Assembly (NCBI GenBank): GCA_020736575.1
Contig: JAGPYM010000046.1
Location: forward strand, 124,001 to 188,000
Source: Thelonectria olida
Taxonomy: Eukaryota; Ascomycota; Sordariomycetes; Hypocreales; Nectriaceae
Length of the DNA stretch: 64,000 nt
Direction of reading: 5' to 3'
Position numbers and translations under genes: made by a program. The notes beneath the pieces were generated by a model that made no database searches, was not told the DNA's origin, and saw only the letters and a list, made by a program, of their open reading frames with translations. This document shows, one piece after another, positions 45,584 through 57,609 of this stretch (position 1 is its first letter; each line of letters opens with the position of its first letter).

Positions 45584-48500
45584 TCAACATTGCTGGTCGT
45601 CATGGGTCCAGAAGCCACTTGGATCTGATGCCCTAGTTGACGCTGTATGACTGGCAGAGGATAGGGCCTGGGCGGTAGCAGAACTCGAAGGACTCCCGCA
45701 TGAGCCGAGACTCGATCCAAGACTACTATCCTCAAATGAGTCAGACGAAGACCCTTCTTCTGGCGGATCACCTTTGATTGGATCTCCGAAGTCTTTCCAG
45801 TGCCAGTGAATATTGATGTTGTGGCCAAAGACTCCCCCCACCTCCTGCAGCTCGGCAAGTGGTTTCGTCTTGAGCAAGTGCCTGAAAGTCATGGGGAAGA
45901 GTGCTTGCACTGGTTCGTAATGCTTCGGCGACTGTGATGTTTTCCCCAAGGACATGACTGGAATGCGGCGTGCTTCACGAGCCACAGCACGTTGTCGCAC
46001 AGCTTCATCGGATTTAATTGAGCATCACCATGGTCCTCCATGATCTTCCTCAGTTCAGAGATGCAAGCCGCAAGATAGTACCGCTCAGCGGGTAGTGTCA
46101 ACCACCGTGGACAACCTCCGTTCGAGGGCCCCTTCGGCTGTACCAGCTCGCCAAACCCTCGTCCCAACAGTGCAACGGCATAAATGGACCTAATGAAATC
46201 TACCCAGCCCTTGCCCAGGGCGTTCAGAGTCGCAACTCGGGCAAAAAACGGGTCTCCATCGGGGGGTGAGGTCTTTGATATCCCATCCCGCAAGATGGCG
46301 TCTCGGTTGGTGCTGTATTCGCAACCCGCTGCGCTGCGCAACGTCCACCTGGTAATCGATGAGTTTCTCCAGTATGTTGTAGATGTGGTCAACTCGATTC
46401 TCCAGCCGGTAATACCTGAACCGCGTTGCTGGCTCTTTGGCTTTACCCAAATCTGTGTTGTGGTTCTCAAACTCGACATTCTCCCGGTACAAGGGAAGGC
46501 TCCTATTCTTCTCGTTCGCCAGGAGCTGCAAGGCAGCATCAGCCCCCGTAGTGTCCTCTAGGTCAAGAAGGTCTTGAGGATTCATGAGAAACGCCGACTT
46601 GAACTTGCGTTTACTATGCGTAAGCGAAGCACGTAGGATATGAAGTAAGGCGCTTGCGCCATTGATGAGCCAACCTCTCTTCTCCCCTTCATCCCAGAAA
46701 ACAACCCACTTAGAGGAGATCCATTGAAGCTTAGTAAAATAGCCATCTCTGGAGATGTGCACAGGCTTTTCCCTGTTTCCGAGGGAGAAGCATGCAGCCC
46801 CAGTGACTAGTTGACCAGCGTGGATATCAACTTTGTCTAATGTACAGCCGTAATGTGCTAGTGGAAGCTGAGACCTAGAGATGCTGTAGTTCGCCGTCAA
46901 GGTGCCTGCAAATCATCAGCCTTTGTTTCAACATCCGGCCCAGGACTTGACTTGGGCTATAGGATGGATGTGCATGTTACTTACCTACGGTACCGACTGC
47001 ATCCGAGCACCAACCCAAGACATGACGTGAGGTCTCAAGATCCGCCTTTTGCACCGCCGCGTGCTCAAGCCGACAGTCCAAGTACGAAATGCGCTCCTCT
47101 GGATTCTTATTGAAGAGCAGATGCCAGTATATCATGCCATCAGATCGCTTGATGGGGATCAGCATTGTGGAGAACCCCTTGATGAACATCCCCAAACCAA
47201 ATTCATCGACATATCGTGTCCTTGTGAGTAACGTCATGAGATCTGACGGCATCTCCAAGCCTGTGTTCGTCTCTGGTCTGCGAAGAATAGGAAATCCTCG
47301 GACAATAACAGCGCTATGGAACATGTCATGCCAGCATTGGCCATTGATAGCTCCAAACTGCTCTTGGCAAGGTTGAAAGTCAAACTTGATGCGGCAATGC
47401 AACGCGTCTTCGACGGGTCCAATGTCGTCGACGAAAGGGGTGCATTCGGTGACCACCTTGTTCGCGTACGAGACAAGTGCAAAGCGGCTCCCATCCAAGC
47501 AACCTGTTCGCCTATCTCTGCAACAAACTCTGGGATCCCCGAGGCGCTGATTACGAACTTACCGTCATCTAAGGAGGCCGCAAGCTTGCACGCACTTGGC
47601 TCACTCACTAGGGGGATCATATCAACACTTTCCGCCTCCTAACTGGAGAGAGATTACTTACCAAAAACTTGGGCATCGTAATCCGGGTTCCTTAGCATCT
47701 TTTGAACGAACATAAGTGTCTGCGAACCTGTACACGGCCATGTCTGATCCAGATACTGCTGACAGCGGGAGGCTTGAGCATCGGCTTTCGACCCTGTCAA
47801 TGTCACAACCCCAGCGATGGCCTCATCCGCCGGCACGTCGTATTCTTGCCCGCGGAGGAAAGCCAAAAGGTCGCAATCAACAGCATAAGTCACCTGGACG
47901 GTTTGGGATGCTGCTTTCCTGCTGACATGACTGTTCCCGGGTATGGCCCCCAGCACCCTTTCCCTGATGGCATCCATAGCGTTGGACTTTTTGGGCTTGG
48001 ATAGGAGTACCTCCCGACCCAGTTGGCCGAAGACCCGTCGTAACTTGGAGCAGTGGAGATTATGTTCTTGTACTCTTCGAGGCCGGGGACACTCAACTCG
48101 TGATCCTCTTCAAACTCATTCCCAGGGGACGTCTCCCAACTCTGCTCTGGCAGAACTTCATACTCTAAACCGTCTCGCAATGCAAACCACCTGCTCAGCA
48201 TTAGAGGATCTTGTCTCCTACGGGGGTTCTGCTGAGCATCTATTGAATCTGCTTAGCGTTCTCTAAGCATCTCCGTCATGGTCCTTTATCAAGTCAGTAA
48301 GGGTTCAAACATGCTTGAACATCAATAGAACCTACCCACGGTATTGGTGAATAAAGACCATCACATCTCGGTGCATTTGCGAAGAATGCGCGTAGCAAAT
48401 CTTGCAAGAAAATGCTTTCAACACTCTTGTTAGAGCTGCCGCGAGCTCTTCAACAACTTCGGGACCCTGAAACAAGTTTCCAATCTTCTGGGACAGGTCA

Positions 48501-49749
48501 TCTACCAGGGCAATCATATAGCTCTCTAACCTCACATCAGAGATTATCATGTTGTCGGTCTAGACTGTATTACAGTCATCAATGGTATCGGTAGTATCAT
48601 CCACCTTAGCTTCGTTTTCTTGTTCCTCCACAAGGGCACCCAACGCAGCTCTTGATAAGTTTCGAGCCCCACAACCAACATCTAAGATATGTGTGCTTTC
48701 TCCGGAGTTCAGAACTGAAACATAGCTTGAGTCGGATGGTGGGATGAGACTTGAAGGTCTTGGAATATCTTGGTGAGGGTGAGCTGGTGGCAGCATGTCT
48801 TCAGCACTGGATGGCTGCATATCATTAGGTTCTCCATTCTGAGGTAAGAGGCTATTTTCAAAAGGATGCGCTTCTAAATGTACGCGGCATAGTGACTCGG
48901 TGAATCCCGTTGAGCCGAAAGTGTCTGCAACAAGACGACCGTCGCCTTGTGGTCGGATGTCCAGGCTCAACAGGGTAGAGTAGGTGTAAACCCTCTTTCG
49001 CCGCGTAAGAATCACATCGTCCGGGCTGTCTGGGGGAATCTTGACGTTTTTCTTCTGCTGGATGGCAAACCATGTCTCCCGAACGATGCAAAGAGACAGT
49101 CGAAGGTGACCCTTACGAGAACAGGTTTGGTGCCAGCAATGTCCGAGGAGACATACATTTTAGTTAACTCCTTTGCGGGCGAATTCAACGTTGATCGAAG
49201 TAAGGTCTGGTCCCTTACGCACTGCTCCTCTGCCCTATGCACGCCTTCTACAAACTCGTCCTCCTCAGCCAGTTGTGCTCGAGAAGCGGACGGCTTAGGG
49301 GAGCAAGCACCGAGAATTTCAATGTCGCCGGTACTGCTCTTGCGACGAATTGGAGGAGCGGCTATCGGTTTCATGTCGTCGTCCAAGTCGGAGTCGAGAG
49401 AAATCACTGGGGCTTTGCCGGGTTAAAGCTTTCTTTTCGAGGTGAAGATTGTTTTACCGGAGATCGTTTGCGAAGAGACTGGGTCACGGTAGACCGTGCA
49501 TTGGGTGACTGCCTGACTGGGGACTCGGGGCGGCGGTGGGATCGTAGGAACCGCCTCGTAGATGGCGAAGGCTCTGCTGCTTCTGCGATGCTTTCGCCAG
49601 GGTTCTTGGAGGATTCGGTTCTGATTCGCGCTCGCTTGGATGGAGGGGAGTAACGAGTTCACTATGCACAGTTGAGTCGGTGTAACCTGGATAAAGGAGG
49701 TGGGTGCAGGCCTGGCACGATCTTCTTCCACCTGAGTTGTCTGTTGCAT
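45584..49749 (-). pseudogene. Large uncharacterised fungal family, multiply frameshifted
   Basis: Reading from ATG 49749, the protein (about 1,290 codons if repaired) follows a large conserved Sordariomycete family of unknown function. Landmarks in order: PPDSPDDVILTRRKRVYTY, VGCGARNLSRAALGALVEE, LSRWFALRDGLEYE, AIAGVVTLTGS, EIGEQVAWMGAAL, NGQCWHDMFHSAVIVRGFP, RHVLGWCSDAVG, LTANYSISRS, KRGWLINGASALLHILRASL, GKGWVDFIRSIYAVALLGRG and VFGHNINIHWHWKDFGDP. Introns fit at 49457-49407, 49116-49058, 48339-48249, about 47.64 kb and about 46.95 kb. Continuity is broken by one-base shifts near 48030, 47483, 46261-46266 (a 6-base homopolymer) and 45945, and by a TAG at 48560-48562 unless it lies in an unpredicted intron. 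Either a pseudogene or indel errors in the assembly. Confidence 0.75.
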
Positions 49750-49769
49750 GGCGGCCGTTTGAAAGGGTT

Positions 49770-50431
49770 CTAACCCATGTACAGCATGTCGTCCCCCACT
49801 TCTAATGCCCTATGTCTGTGTTGAACAGGGTTCGTCCATGTCGGCGGGAAGCTGTCCACCTCCAACCTGCACATGTTCAACGAACCGGCGATGCTGGGAC
49901 CGCTTGAGCTCCCGTTGTCGGGACTTAGCGAACTGCCGTGGGTGTTGGAGGCCGAAGAAGAAGCAAGCAGCCCATCAAAGGGCGTAATATTAGGTTGGAA
50001 GGGCAAAGAGCAAGGTGGGAGTACGTGGACGGACTCCCTGGCCTCGTGAGAAATGTACTTCCGTACAAGGATGCAATTGCAGTCAGTATGCCGCAGCAGT
50101 TGAGTTTTCAAGACGTAGATCTCAGCTTTCAACTCATTAAAAGTTCTTAACAGTTGCCAGTTGTATTCCTCCATTACCCGCTCACGGGTGGCAAGTGCTG
50201 ATGCTTCATCCCTTTTCGCATCCGACACTTGGTAGCGGCAATTCTATTGCGCTCAAGAACACGTCGTCGACGGAGCTCCTTAGGATGGACTTCAGCATCA
50301 GAGTCCTCTGATGGTACCACCTTCGAGGACCCTTTCCGCTGCCCTTTGGGCTTCCGGTCGCATTTCCCGCTTTTTAGCCCATTCTCGACTGGCTTAGAAA
50401 TATCATCTTCCGATTTGAACGTGATCCGCAT
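49770..50431 (-). pseudogene. ATF/CREB-type bZIP transcription factor with a frameshift in the basic region
   Basis: The upstream frame starts at ATG 50431 and carries an acidic N-terminus, then the basic region RRRRVLERNRIAATKCRMRK. The leucine-zipper half continues in another frame: RDEASALATRERVMEEYNW, then LKAEIYVLKTQLLRHTDCNC, as in Atf1/AtfA-like factors. The switch falls in a 4-base A run (plus-strand TTTT at 50213-50216); one more base would join the two halves. As written, the protein would lose its dimerisation helix. The gene ends only about 20 bp before the ATG of the next minus-strand gene, unusually tight for a fungus. Confidence 0.8.
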
Positions 50432-50657
50432 CAATATATTCGCTCAAAATAGTCACATGTATAAATGACAACGTTTGAAAAGGCTGCCGTCTAACCAATC
50501 TTTCATAGGCTCAAGCTCTTCACAGGCGACTGCGACTGTGGCAAAGGCTCGAGTCCAAAACAGTCGCCTTGGCGCAGGAAAGCTGAGAATAGTCCAGCCA
50601 CAGCATTCTACTAACTACTGACCGCCACAGTCAACTGGAACCAGTCCATCTACCCCA

Positions 50658-51107
50658 ATGCAGAGCTTTCAAGATGTCCGACGCTGTTACACGCCTGGAG
50701 AGTTTCAGTATCGGGCATTGGACACCATTCATGATTGCTTCTGCTTTTGGAAATTGTCAAATTATCTTCTCACCAGACGCACCGGACCGGAGCCGACACC
50801 TTCTGAGATCGATTCTGCACTTTGGACAGCCTTGCAAAATGAGGACACCAAGACAATGAGCGCCATCTTACAAACCTCAAACGGGATCCTTGATGAAACC
50901 ACCATGATGGCAATGGCATGCTTTTCTGGTAGCACAGAATTTGCCCAGCTTTTGCTTGAAAATGGAGCGGATATCAACATGGATTTGAAAGGATTTGCAC
51001 CTTTGGATATTGCATCGAGCCAAGGTCACGAAGAGCTTGTCAAGCTTTTGAAAGACAATCGAGTTGATGATTCTGTTCGTGGTCAGTCAGTAAAGATGGC
51101 AGATTAG
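50658..51107 (+). pseudogene. Short ankyrin-repeat gene, frameshifted
   Basis: From ATG 50674 the frame gives GHWTPFMIASAFGNCQI, an ankyrin-like helix pair. The continuation lies in the other frame (from about 50760): NYLLTRR, then FAQLLLENGADINMDLKGFA and PLDIASSQGHEELVKLLKDN. A one-base shift near 50755-50765 separates them. The overlapping ATG at 50658 opens the second frame but its N-terminal part is not ankyrin-like. Ankyrin repeats mediate protein binding; the partner is unknown. It is transcribed away from the bZIP. Confidence 0.65.
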
Positions 51108-52229
51108 ATAAATGCGATTAAGGAATGAGGATTCAGAAGTCATTTGCTTTTTATCACGATACGAAAAGTTTGCACCCTTTACTATCTATAAGCAGCTGTA
51201 ATTGCATGTGATGTATGAGAACAAGTTGGGTCTTGTGGAGCTGTAAAGGGTGTCCCAAGCATCCAAGGAGACGCATCAAGCTGACACAGGCATCTGCCTA
51301 TTGGTAGCGCCGGCATTCGCCGACCCAACCAATCCAGCCAACACTAATGTATCGAAGAAAGGGGCGTGAGAGCTCGCAGGCGAGCTTCGATTGAGGGTGG
51401 AAATTATCGCGAAAACCAGAGGTCGTTCCAGTTAGACTTCTCGGAAAATGCCGAGGGTTCATTAGGCAGAACGAAGCTTACTACGCCAGGTCAGCGACGA
51501 ATTTCCAAGCACAAGTGTTGACCAGGCCATCTTTGCCGACCACGCGCTCGCCTAACGGCCAAAAGGCACCGGTGAATCCTGAATTCGAAGCTTGCCTTGA
51601 ACCAAGACAGTGTGACGGCCAGGTTTGTTGACCGGAAGAAGCGTTAAACTAACCATGGGGAGCTTGAGACGCTTCGAAATGATGGACACCGAAGCTACTG
51701 TGAACCAACGTCCGGTGACCTCACGTGTGTTAGAAAGGTCTATCTAGTTTCAGCGGATCCAGTTTCTTGTATGAGTTGATCAAGTAGGAATTAAAGGACA
51801 GTAGCGTCATCAAGCCATCCCAAGCATCCTAGCCTCTTTCATAAAGCCATTCACATTACGAGTAGATCAGGTCGCCGCAACAAAATGCGTGGGAGGCTTA
51901 GGCTTCGGCTTCTGGGCTGGCGCCACGGTTCCTTCATACTTGTCGCGGGGTTGGTGGCTTGAGAGAATGATCCACGAATTACGTTGACTATCCCAGCCAT
52001 CAGTGAGCGGTGGTATTCTTCCTTCTAAGTTTAGCACTTTCAGTTCCCGGACGCTCTCGATGATATTTACGAGATGAGCCACGAGAAACAATCTGGCAGA
52101 CATGTGATCGGTCTCTCTTGTCATATATATTGTGTAATTTCCCGCCTCTTCGGCGTTTAGAAATTTATCACTCAGGAACAAATAAACTTCCCCTTCCCAT
52201 CAACACCAAATTCAATCCTACTCGTCGCC
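51108..52229. other. Intergenic region with a possible minus-strand C-terminal remnant
   Basis: Mostly non-coding. A minus-strand ORF ending at 51867 reads RLFLVAHLVNIIESVRELKV, later WIILSSHQPRDKYEG, and ends in PKPKPPTHFVAAT. This looks protein-like, but it lacks a proper start and overlaps the promoter of the SnoaL-like gene. I rate it as a possible remnant only. Confidence 0.35.
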
Positions 52230-52835
52230 ATGTCTTACCCGACCAAGCCTTGCTTTGTTGGCTCTTTCAAGGGCTGGGACAACGAGGCCCTGAAACACCC
52301 TGTCATGAAATACTTGAGCGACCTCAACCGTGACTTCTGCGAGACCAAGGCTGCGCATTCGGTGCCCCATACCAACTGGAGCACCCAGGACTGGGAGTTC
52401 CAAGCCCAAAGCGGGCAGGTCCTTCGAGGGCAGGAGGCTTGGAAGAGGCTCATTCATACGGCTCGATTCTATGATCAGTTTTCAATGGAGCCCCTCTCTG
52501 CTTTTATACAGGATACGGAAGACGGGTATGATGGTATAGTGTATGGAAATCTATATACCAACTTTGTGGAGCCGGGAGAGAAGAAGCATTCGGACAACAA
52601 GGGGATTGAGTGGGAGTTGCGGGTCAGTATATCTCTTCGGATGTGGGGGTGTGCCGGTCAATTACTGAACGTGATTTAGATTCCAAGAGCTTATCGTCTT
52701 ACCTTCGTGAAGGATTCTGACGGGCCACACGGCCTGAAACTCAGCAAGCTGGCTATCGTTGGGGATATCATGGGCACCATGGCAATGGCCGTTCGCAAGG
52801 GGCTGGTTTCGCAAGAGAATGCCTTCGAATTCTAG
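52230..52835 (+). CDS. SnoaL/NTF2-like small protein (2 exons)
   Basis: Exons 52230-52622 and 52680-52835 give 182 residues; the 57-nt intron has GTCAGT and TTTAG ends and phase 0. The ATG has good context (GCCATGT). Size and the alternating hydrophobic pattern, with WSTQDWEFQAQSGQVLRGQEA and a C-terminal RAYRLTFVKD strand, suggest an NTF2-like (SnoaL) barrel. Such proteins are often cyclases, dehydratases or binding proteins. No catalytic residues can be assigned. No signal peptide. The ORF is intact. Confidence 0.7.
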
Positions 52836-53671
52836 GTGAACGGAATGACCTGGCAATTAGTATCAGAGTGTGGTGTATCGATTGCACTGGAAGAACGAAG
52901 ATTCAACGTGGGTGCCAGGACTAGTTAAAAGCACAAACCGCGCAAGAGGCCAAAACGGAGACGGGAGACAGCGAGGGAGAATTCTACTGCTGGCACTGGG
53001 CCAGGCCCTCAATTAACTTGTTATCAACTGCCAGATGCTTGAGTACCATGCGGAAAAGCTGAGAAAGAATGTTCTTGTCAGCATTGGGAAGTTCAACCCA
53101 ACTGTCCACATGACCTGCCCGTATGAGTGAATGATCCAGACTCTTATCATGTTGGCCGCATCAACATCCTCCAGAAGAACGACACACTGGGGAGGGAGTT
53201 CGACAAACAACACGCTTAAGGAGCAATCGCTAATACAGAAGATTCAGTCACTGCTAAGTTACGTAGATAGGAATTGTAACGGGCCAGGGTCCATATCCTT
53301 GCGGCATAGCCGCAAGACGAACTAGACTCGTGCGCTTCAGGGAAGAGAGATCGTTCCACAGCTCAGGGGCACTTAGGAACTTCTTCCTTTCTTCATCTTT
53401 AATGTAAATAGCATCGCGGACTGGATAGCGGGAATCCAGTTACTAGAGGCCGTTCACAAGCATAGGGATGCTCTCTTTAGAACGATATCAGGAATCATCC
53501 AATTTAACTAGCTAATTTCGACTATTGACTAATCTCTCATAACTATATGGATTTGCATCTTAAGCTGCACATATATAGAGATTTTTTGGAACCGCTGAGC
53601 CATCCTGCTCTCCCACCTGCCCTCGAGAGCATGAAGGTGAGCTCACGTCTTCCGAACAATTGTGCCCATTC
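52836..53671. other. Intergenic region, no gene seen
   Basis: Short ORFs only. Serves as the 3' flank for both the SnoaL-like gene and the convergent deaminase-like gene. Confidence 0.4.
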
Positions 53672-55676
53672 TCATCTCGCCACTCCCATACGGACTGCTT
53701 CTTCCTCATCCATCTCATTTCTCTCAGATGGCTCCTCGATGATAACCCAGTCGTTTTCACCCCCAGTTGGCAGATGTGGGACCATAAACTCGTCAAGCAT
53801 TTGCCGTCCAACGGTTGGCATCTCCATTCTCAGCCCGGGGCTCCAGTCCAAGGTATCAGAGTGGCTTGTCTCAGAGTACCTCTGCGCTGCTGACAATGTT
53901 GTCCGCGAATCTGTTCTCGAGTCATTTTTCCTCCACATAGGGAACTCGTCCTTGAGAATTTGCAGCGTGCTCTCCTGCAGCAGTTCAATCATATTTTCCA
54001 TCACCTCCTCGCGGCGATTCGCGGCCTCGACGCCCTGATCCTCGTAGACATTGGGGAGTTGCCATTTCGTGTAGAGGTTCATGTGGGGGGCCTGGAGTTG
54101 GAAGTCACTGTTGTTTGGGTCTTGAAAGTAATAGTGACAGAGACGGCAAGTGGGCTTGCTGGTGGCTATGAATTTGGAGTCGTCCCAGAAATCAACGGCC
54201 TCTGTCTTGCCTTGTTGAACCAAATTGTCATGCAGATGGACCTCGCAGTGGATTCTGGGCCTGAAAATACTGGGTGGTGCGAGCTGCTCGTGGATCAGAT
54301 CGTCAAGGCGGTAGTGTTGTAAATTGTTGATATGGGATTGATACTCCGAAAGGTCGAGGTCGGGGAAGGCGCTGCGAATCACTTCGGTTGGAGAGGCCAA
54401 CTTTTTGAGTGTACAGATACGGCCTAGACGAGCCGATGGAATGTAGTCAACTTTAAAATTTTGGAAAAGAGAAGGCCATTTCTTGGGGGCGTCGACTATG
54501 ATATCTGAGGCTCGGCGATATGACAGTAGGCGGCCTAGGTTATGGCGGAGTTCACACCAAGAAACCGAATGAGCCACATCAGGCCCATTGGCGCGGTTCT
54601 CGATTGTCTGATTTATTGGATCTGATTTGTTGCTTTGGATGGCCTTGATTAGAGTGTCGCAGTCACGGAGAACTTAAATGTACCGTGCCGTCAGTATCAA
54701 GTGGCCAGTAACTGAAGGAAGTAGGGCAGGACGGCGGGATGTATCTTACATTTAGACTTGGCATTCTTCGAAGATGACATATCGCAAGGAAATTCCGCCT
54801 TAGCTTTAAGATCCTGTAATTTCTTAATGGTATCCAAGTCTTCGGAAGTCACTAATCATCAGCAAAGAACTTGGTACGGTCAGATAATACTAACTTTGGA
54901 GTTCTCCTTGACGGCGGCAATCCTCGATGCAATCGACCAGTGCAGAAGTCAGATTTTTTAGGTAAAGGCTCAACCTTGGGAAGTTGAACTCCAGAATGCG
55001 CCACAAAACCTGCTTTCTGAGTGGTTTCTCATTCAAATTGTCGGCAGGCCGTCCAACGGTATCGAGCAAATCAAACAGAAACTTCTTCGCCTCTTCAAGC
55101 TCCATCTCCTTCCTATTATTGGAGGTAAAGAGGTAGTTAGGACCTTGGGATCCTCTGAGGGCGACTAAAGCTGTCACAGTGCCACCGCCTTTCTGAATGT
55201 CGCAGATCTGCGCGAGCTTGCAGAGGAAATTCTGGTAGTCAGTGAGGCGGGATTCGTGGTCGGTGTGACCAGATGAGTAGGTGACATGGTTCTTCGCTTT
55301 GCACGCTTCGTTGATAGCCACAAGCAAGATGCAGAGACTGACAAGACAAAGAAGCTTCTCCTCCTTGAGAAGTACCGGGATCCTAGGAGCTGGTGTTGGT
55401 GCCATGTGGTCAACGAGCAGGTCGCTACACGGTGTTCGGAGACTACAATAGAGAATGGAAAACGCTTTGCATAGGTCTGTTTGTGTTCGTTGATCTAGTT
55501 CAGAACACTAGGACGAGTTGAATGCTGGCTCGGTCGGCGATGAGTTTTGGTACTATTGAGACTCAAAATGTGAGAATACAAGCGGTATAACATTGGGCAC
55601 GGCTCTACTTACAAAGATTCATAAAGTTGTTGCCGAAGTAGTCCACCCCGCTCCCCCGGCGCGGGAGGCCTACCAT
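53672..55676 (-). CDS. OTT_1508-like deaminase-family protein (4 exons)
   Basis: The model joins 55676-55613, 55476-54895, 54851-54750 and 54672-53672, giving 582 residues. If the first exon is not real, translation could begin at ATG 55405 (537 residues). The N-terminal half has the family's helical region (FLCKLAQICDIQKGGGTVTA). The C-terminal half has the zinc-ligand motifs of the nucleic acid/nucleotide deaminase fold: IHCEVHL (His391, Glu393) and PTCRLC (residues 423-428). A Glu/Asp-rich tail follows. The fungal members form an expanded family of unknown substrate; the prototype is bacterial. Both motifs are intact, so a catalytic role is possible. The 43-nt second intron is short but phase-consistent. 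Confidence 0.75.
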
Positions 55677-57600
55677 CTCCCCCTCAAAGCACCGCGCAGT
55701 GCTGCCTAGCAGTCAGCATGCAGGTGAGCTGCAAGCGGCCTGAGCTATGTATGAAAAGTGCAGCGGCTAGGAAGCTCCCGAAGATTTCTATTCGCGTTCG
55801 TAAGGAGGTCAAGTCACAAATGGGTCCCACTAAGAGCTCAGCTTCGAGCTTTGGCGCACTGGGACGCTTGGTTTGTGCTGCGCCAACGTCTCATGCAAAG
55901 CCACGTAGAGCTGGACAGTGAGTTATCGAAGGGCAGAGAAGACTGTCGACAATGATGACGCTATTACAGCGAGGTGGGTGGTTGACGTGGCACGAGCAGA
56001 GAGCTTGGGCTGACTCGAACCTACGCTACATGCGGCCCGTTGGTCAAGCTGTGGTTGGACACGGGTGACTGAAGTGCAATAAGAAACACAAATCAAGTGT
56101 CGTCTGACTGGGAGGGCCATTAGAGACATCTTGATGGACAGTCGAGTTGGACGAAGAAGCCCATGGATATATCACCGCCAGTGTTCTTTTGGGTTTGAGT
56201 GGTTTGCGAGGATGTAATGAGCCACTGCTTGGGAGAAGGAAGCAGACATGTAGGCTAGAGAGCTACTGATCTGTGAAGCGTAGTGTGCTTGTCTGTCTTG
56301 CAAGAATGGCGCAGGACAGGGCGGACTTGCATAGATGGCAAAATAAGAGAACACCCGAAAGAGGGGGAGGGATAATATAGAATTTGATACGGGCCGGGAG
56401 ACAGACAGTCAAGTCTGATTAAGACTAAATTCTTGAGCGCCGAACTTGGTCGCAATGAGAATGTACAGTTTGGGCCAAGTAAGCTTTCGCCGGCGAGGAT
56501 CGTGGAGGCCGGGCTTGGGACTGTCTGAAAGACAGCCATAGGAGAGAAGGTTTACGTTAGACTAGACTCGCAGCGGGTAATCACTGGAGATGGGAATAGA
56601 ATCCTAAAGACTTAGCTGCCTGCGAGTTGGAAGACGGGACATTGGATTGAGCAATGTTCTGGCAAGGAATGGAGCGGTCAGATGAGGCAGAGAAGAGAGG
56701 GTGAGGTACACTGCAGTTAGACCATGCTTTGATTGTCCTTGGGTCTGGCCTCGCACCCAGAAATTGCTATGCACTATGTCCCAGTTTAGGCTCTGAGCAA
56801 TCCATTGCATCACTTAGTTATTAACGTTAGTTCAAGGGTCACTACGTATATCCCGTAGAGGACTTGTCGATGGCAATATGAGCAAGAATATGTCCAGCCA
56901 GCACGGAACATATGATACGTTGGAGAACTCCACCAAATCCATGGAGGTGATCCTTGCGCAATTCGTTGGCTGATCAAACATGCGAAGTCTGCACATTCAG
57001 TCTCAAACTCAGTGAGCTGAAGGGTGCACATAGCGAGTTTACTCGTACATTAACCACCAGGTCCTCACGTCCCCGACTCAGATGCGACTTCTCTTCAGGA
57101 GTGCGGGCGTAAAAATCGCATCTGTCTTAGCCTAGATTATAGCACAACAAGCGTCTGTAAGTCGGATTGCCCTCTACGGCCGTACATGGCTAACTGCGAA
57201 GTCCTGTCACAATGCAGCTACAGATGTTGAGTGAACCTCAGTTTAAGGACCTTGAGATTTTCACGCAGTGGCAAAGCGGCAGCAACAACCCCAAGATCCC
57301 CTCGATCTCCTGCCTCAAGGGGACAAAAGATCCATTAGCACTCAAAGAAGCAAAGATACAGAGCTACATAAACTCATGCTTTATTGGACGAACCTGGAGC
57401 TTAAATCTCGGCGTCCTAGCATAAGCTAGAAGCACTGCGGCAAGCGGTCCAGGGACTGAGGCTCATCAAGCAATTACGCAAATCTACTAACACGGAGCTT
57501 AGATAGAATACGCCAAGGAACTTGACTAAAAGCCATTAGATATCCGCAAGGGCTTCCTGCTGACACTCTCGCGATAATTCTACCTTTAAAAACAGATATT
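55677..57600. other. 1.9-kb region without a supported gene
   Basis: Several overlapping short ORFs are present but none has a domain or convincing start. The 57212-57424 plus ORF begins with an ATG (MQLQMLSEPQFKDLEIF) and may be an eroded exon upstream of the Hsp70-like pseudogene. I could not confirm that. Confidence 0.4.
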
Positions 57601-57609
57601 CCCAACATG

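Noticed and set aside
49423..49425. In-frame TAA in the large gene's first exon as another null mutation
   Set aside because: A 51-nt intron (49457-49407) with a GTAAAA donor, TTAAC branch-like site and CAG acceptor removes it in phase.
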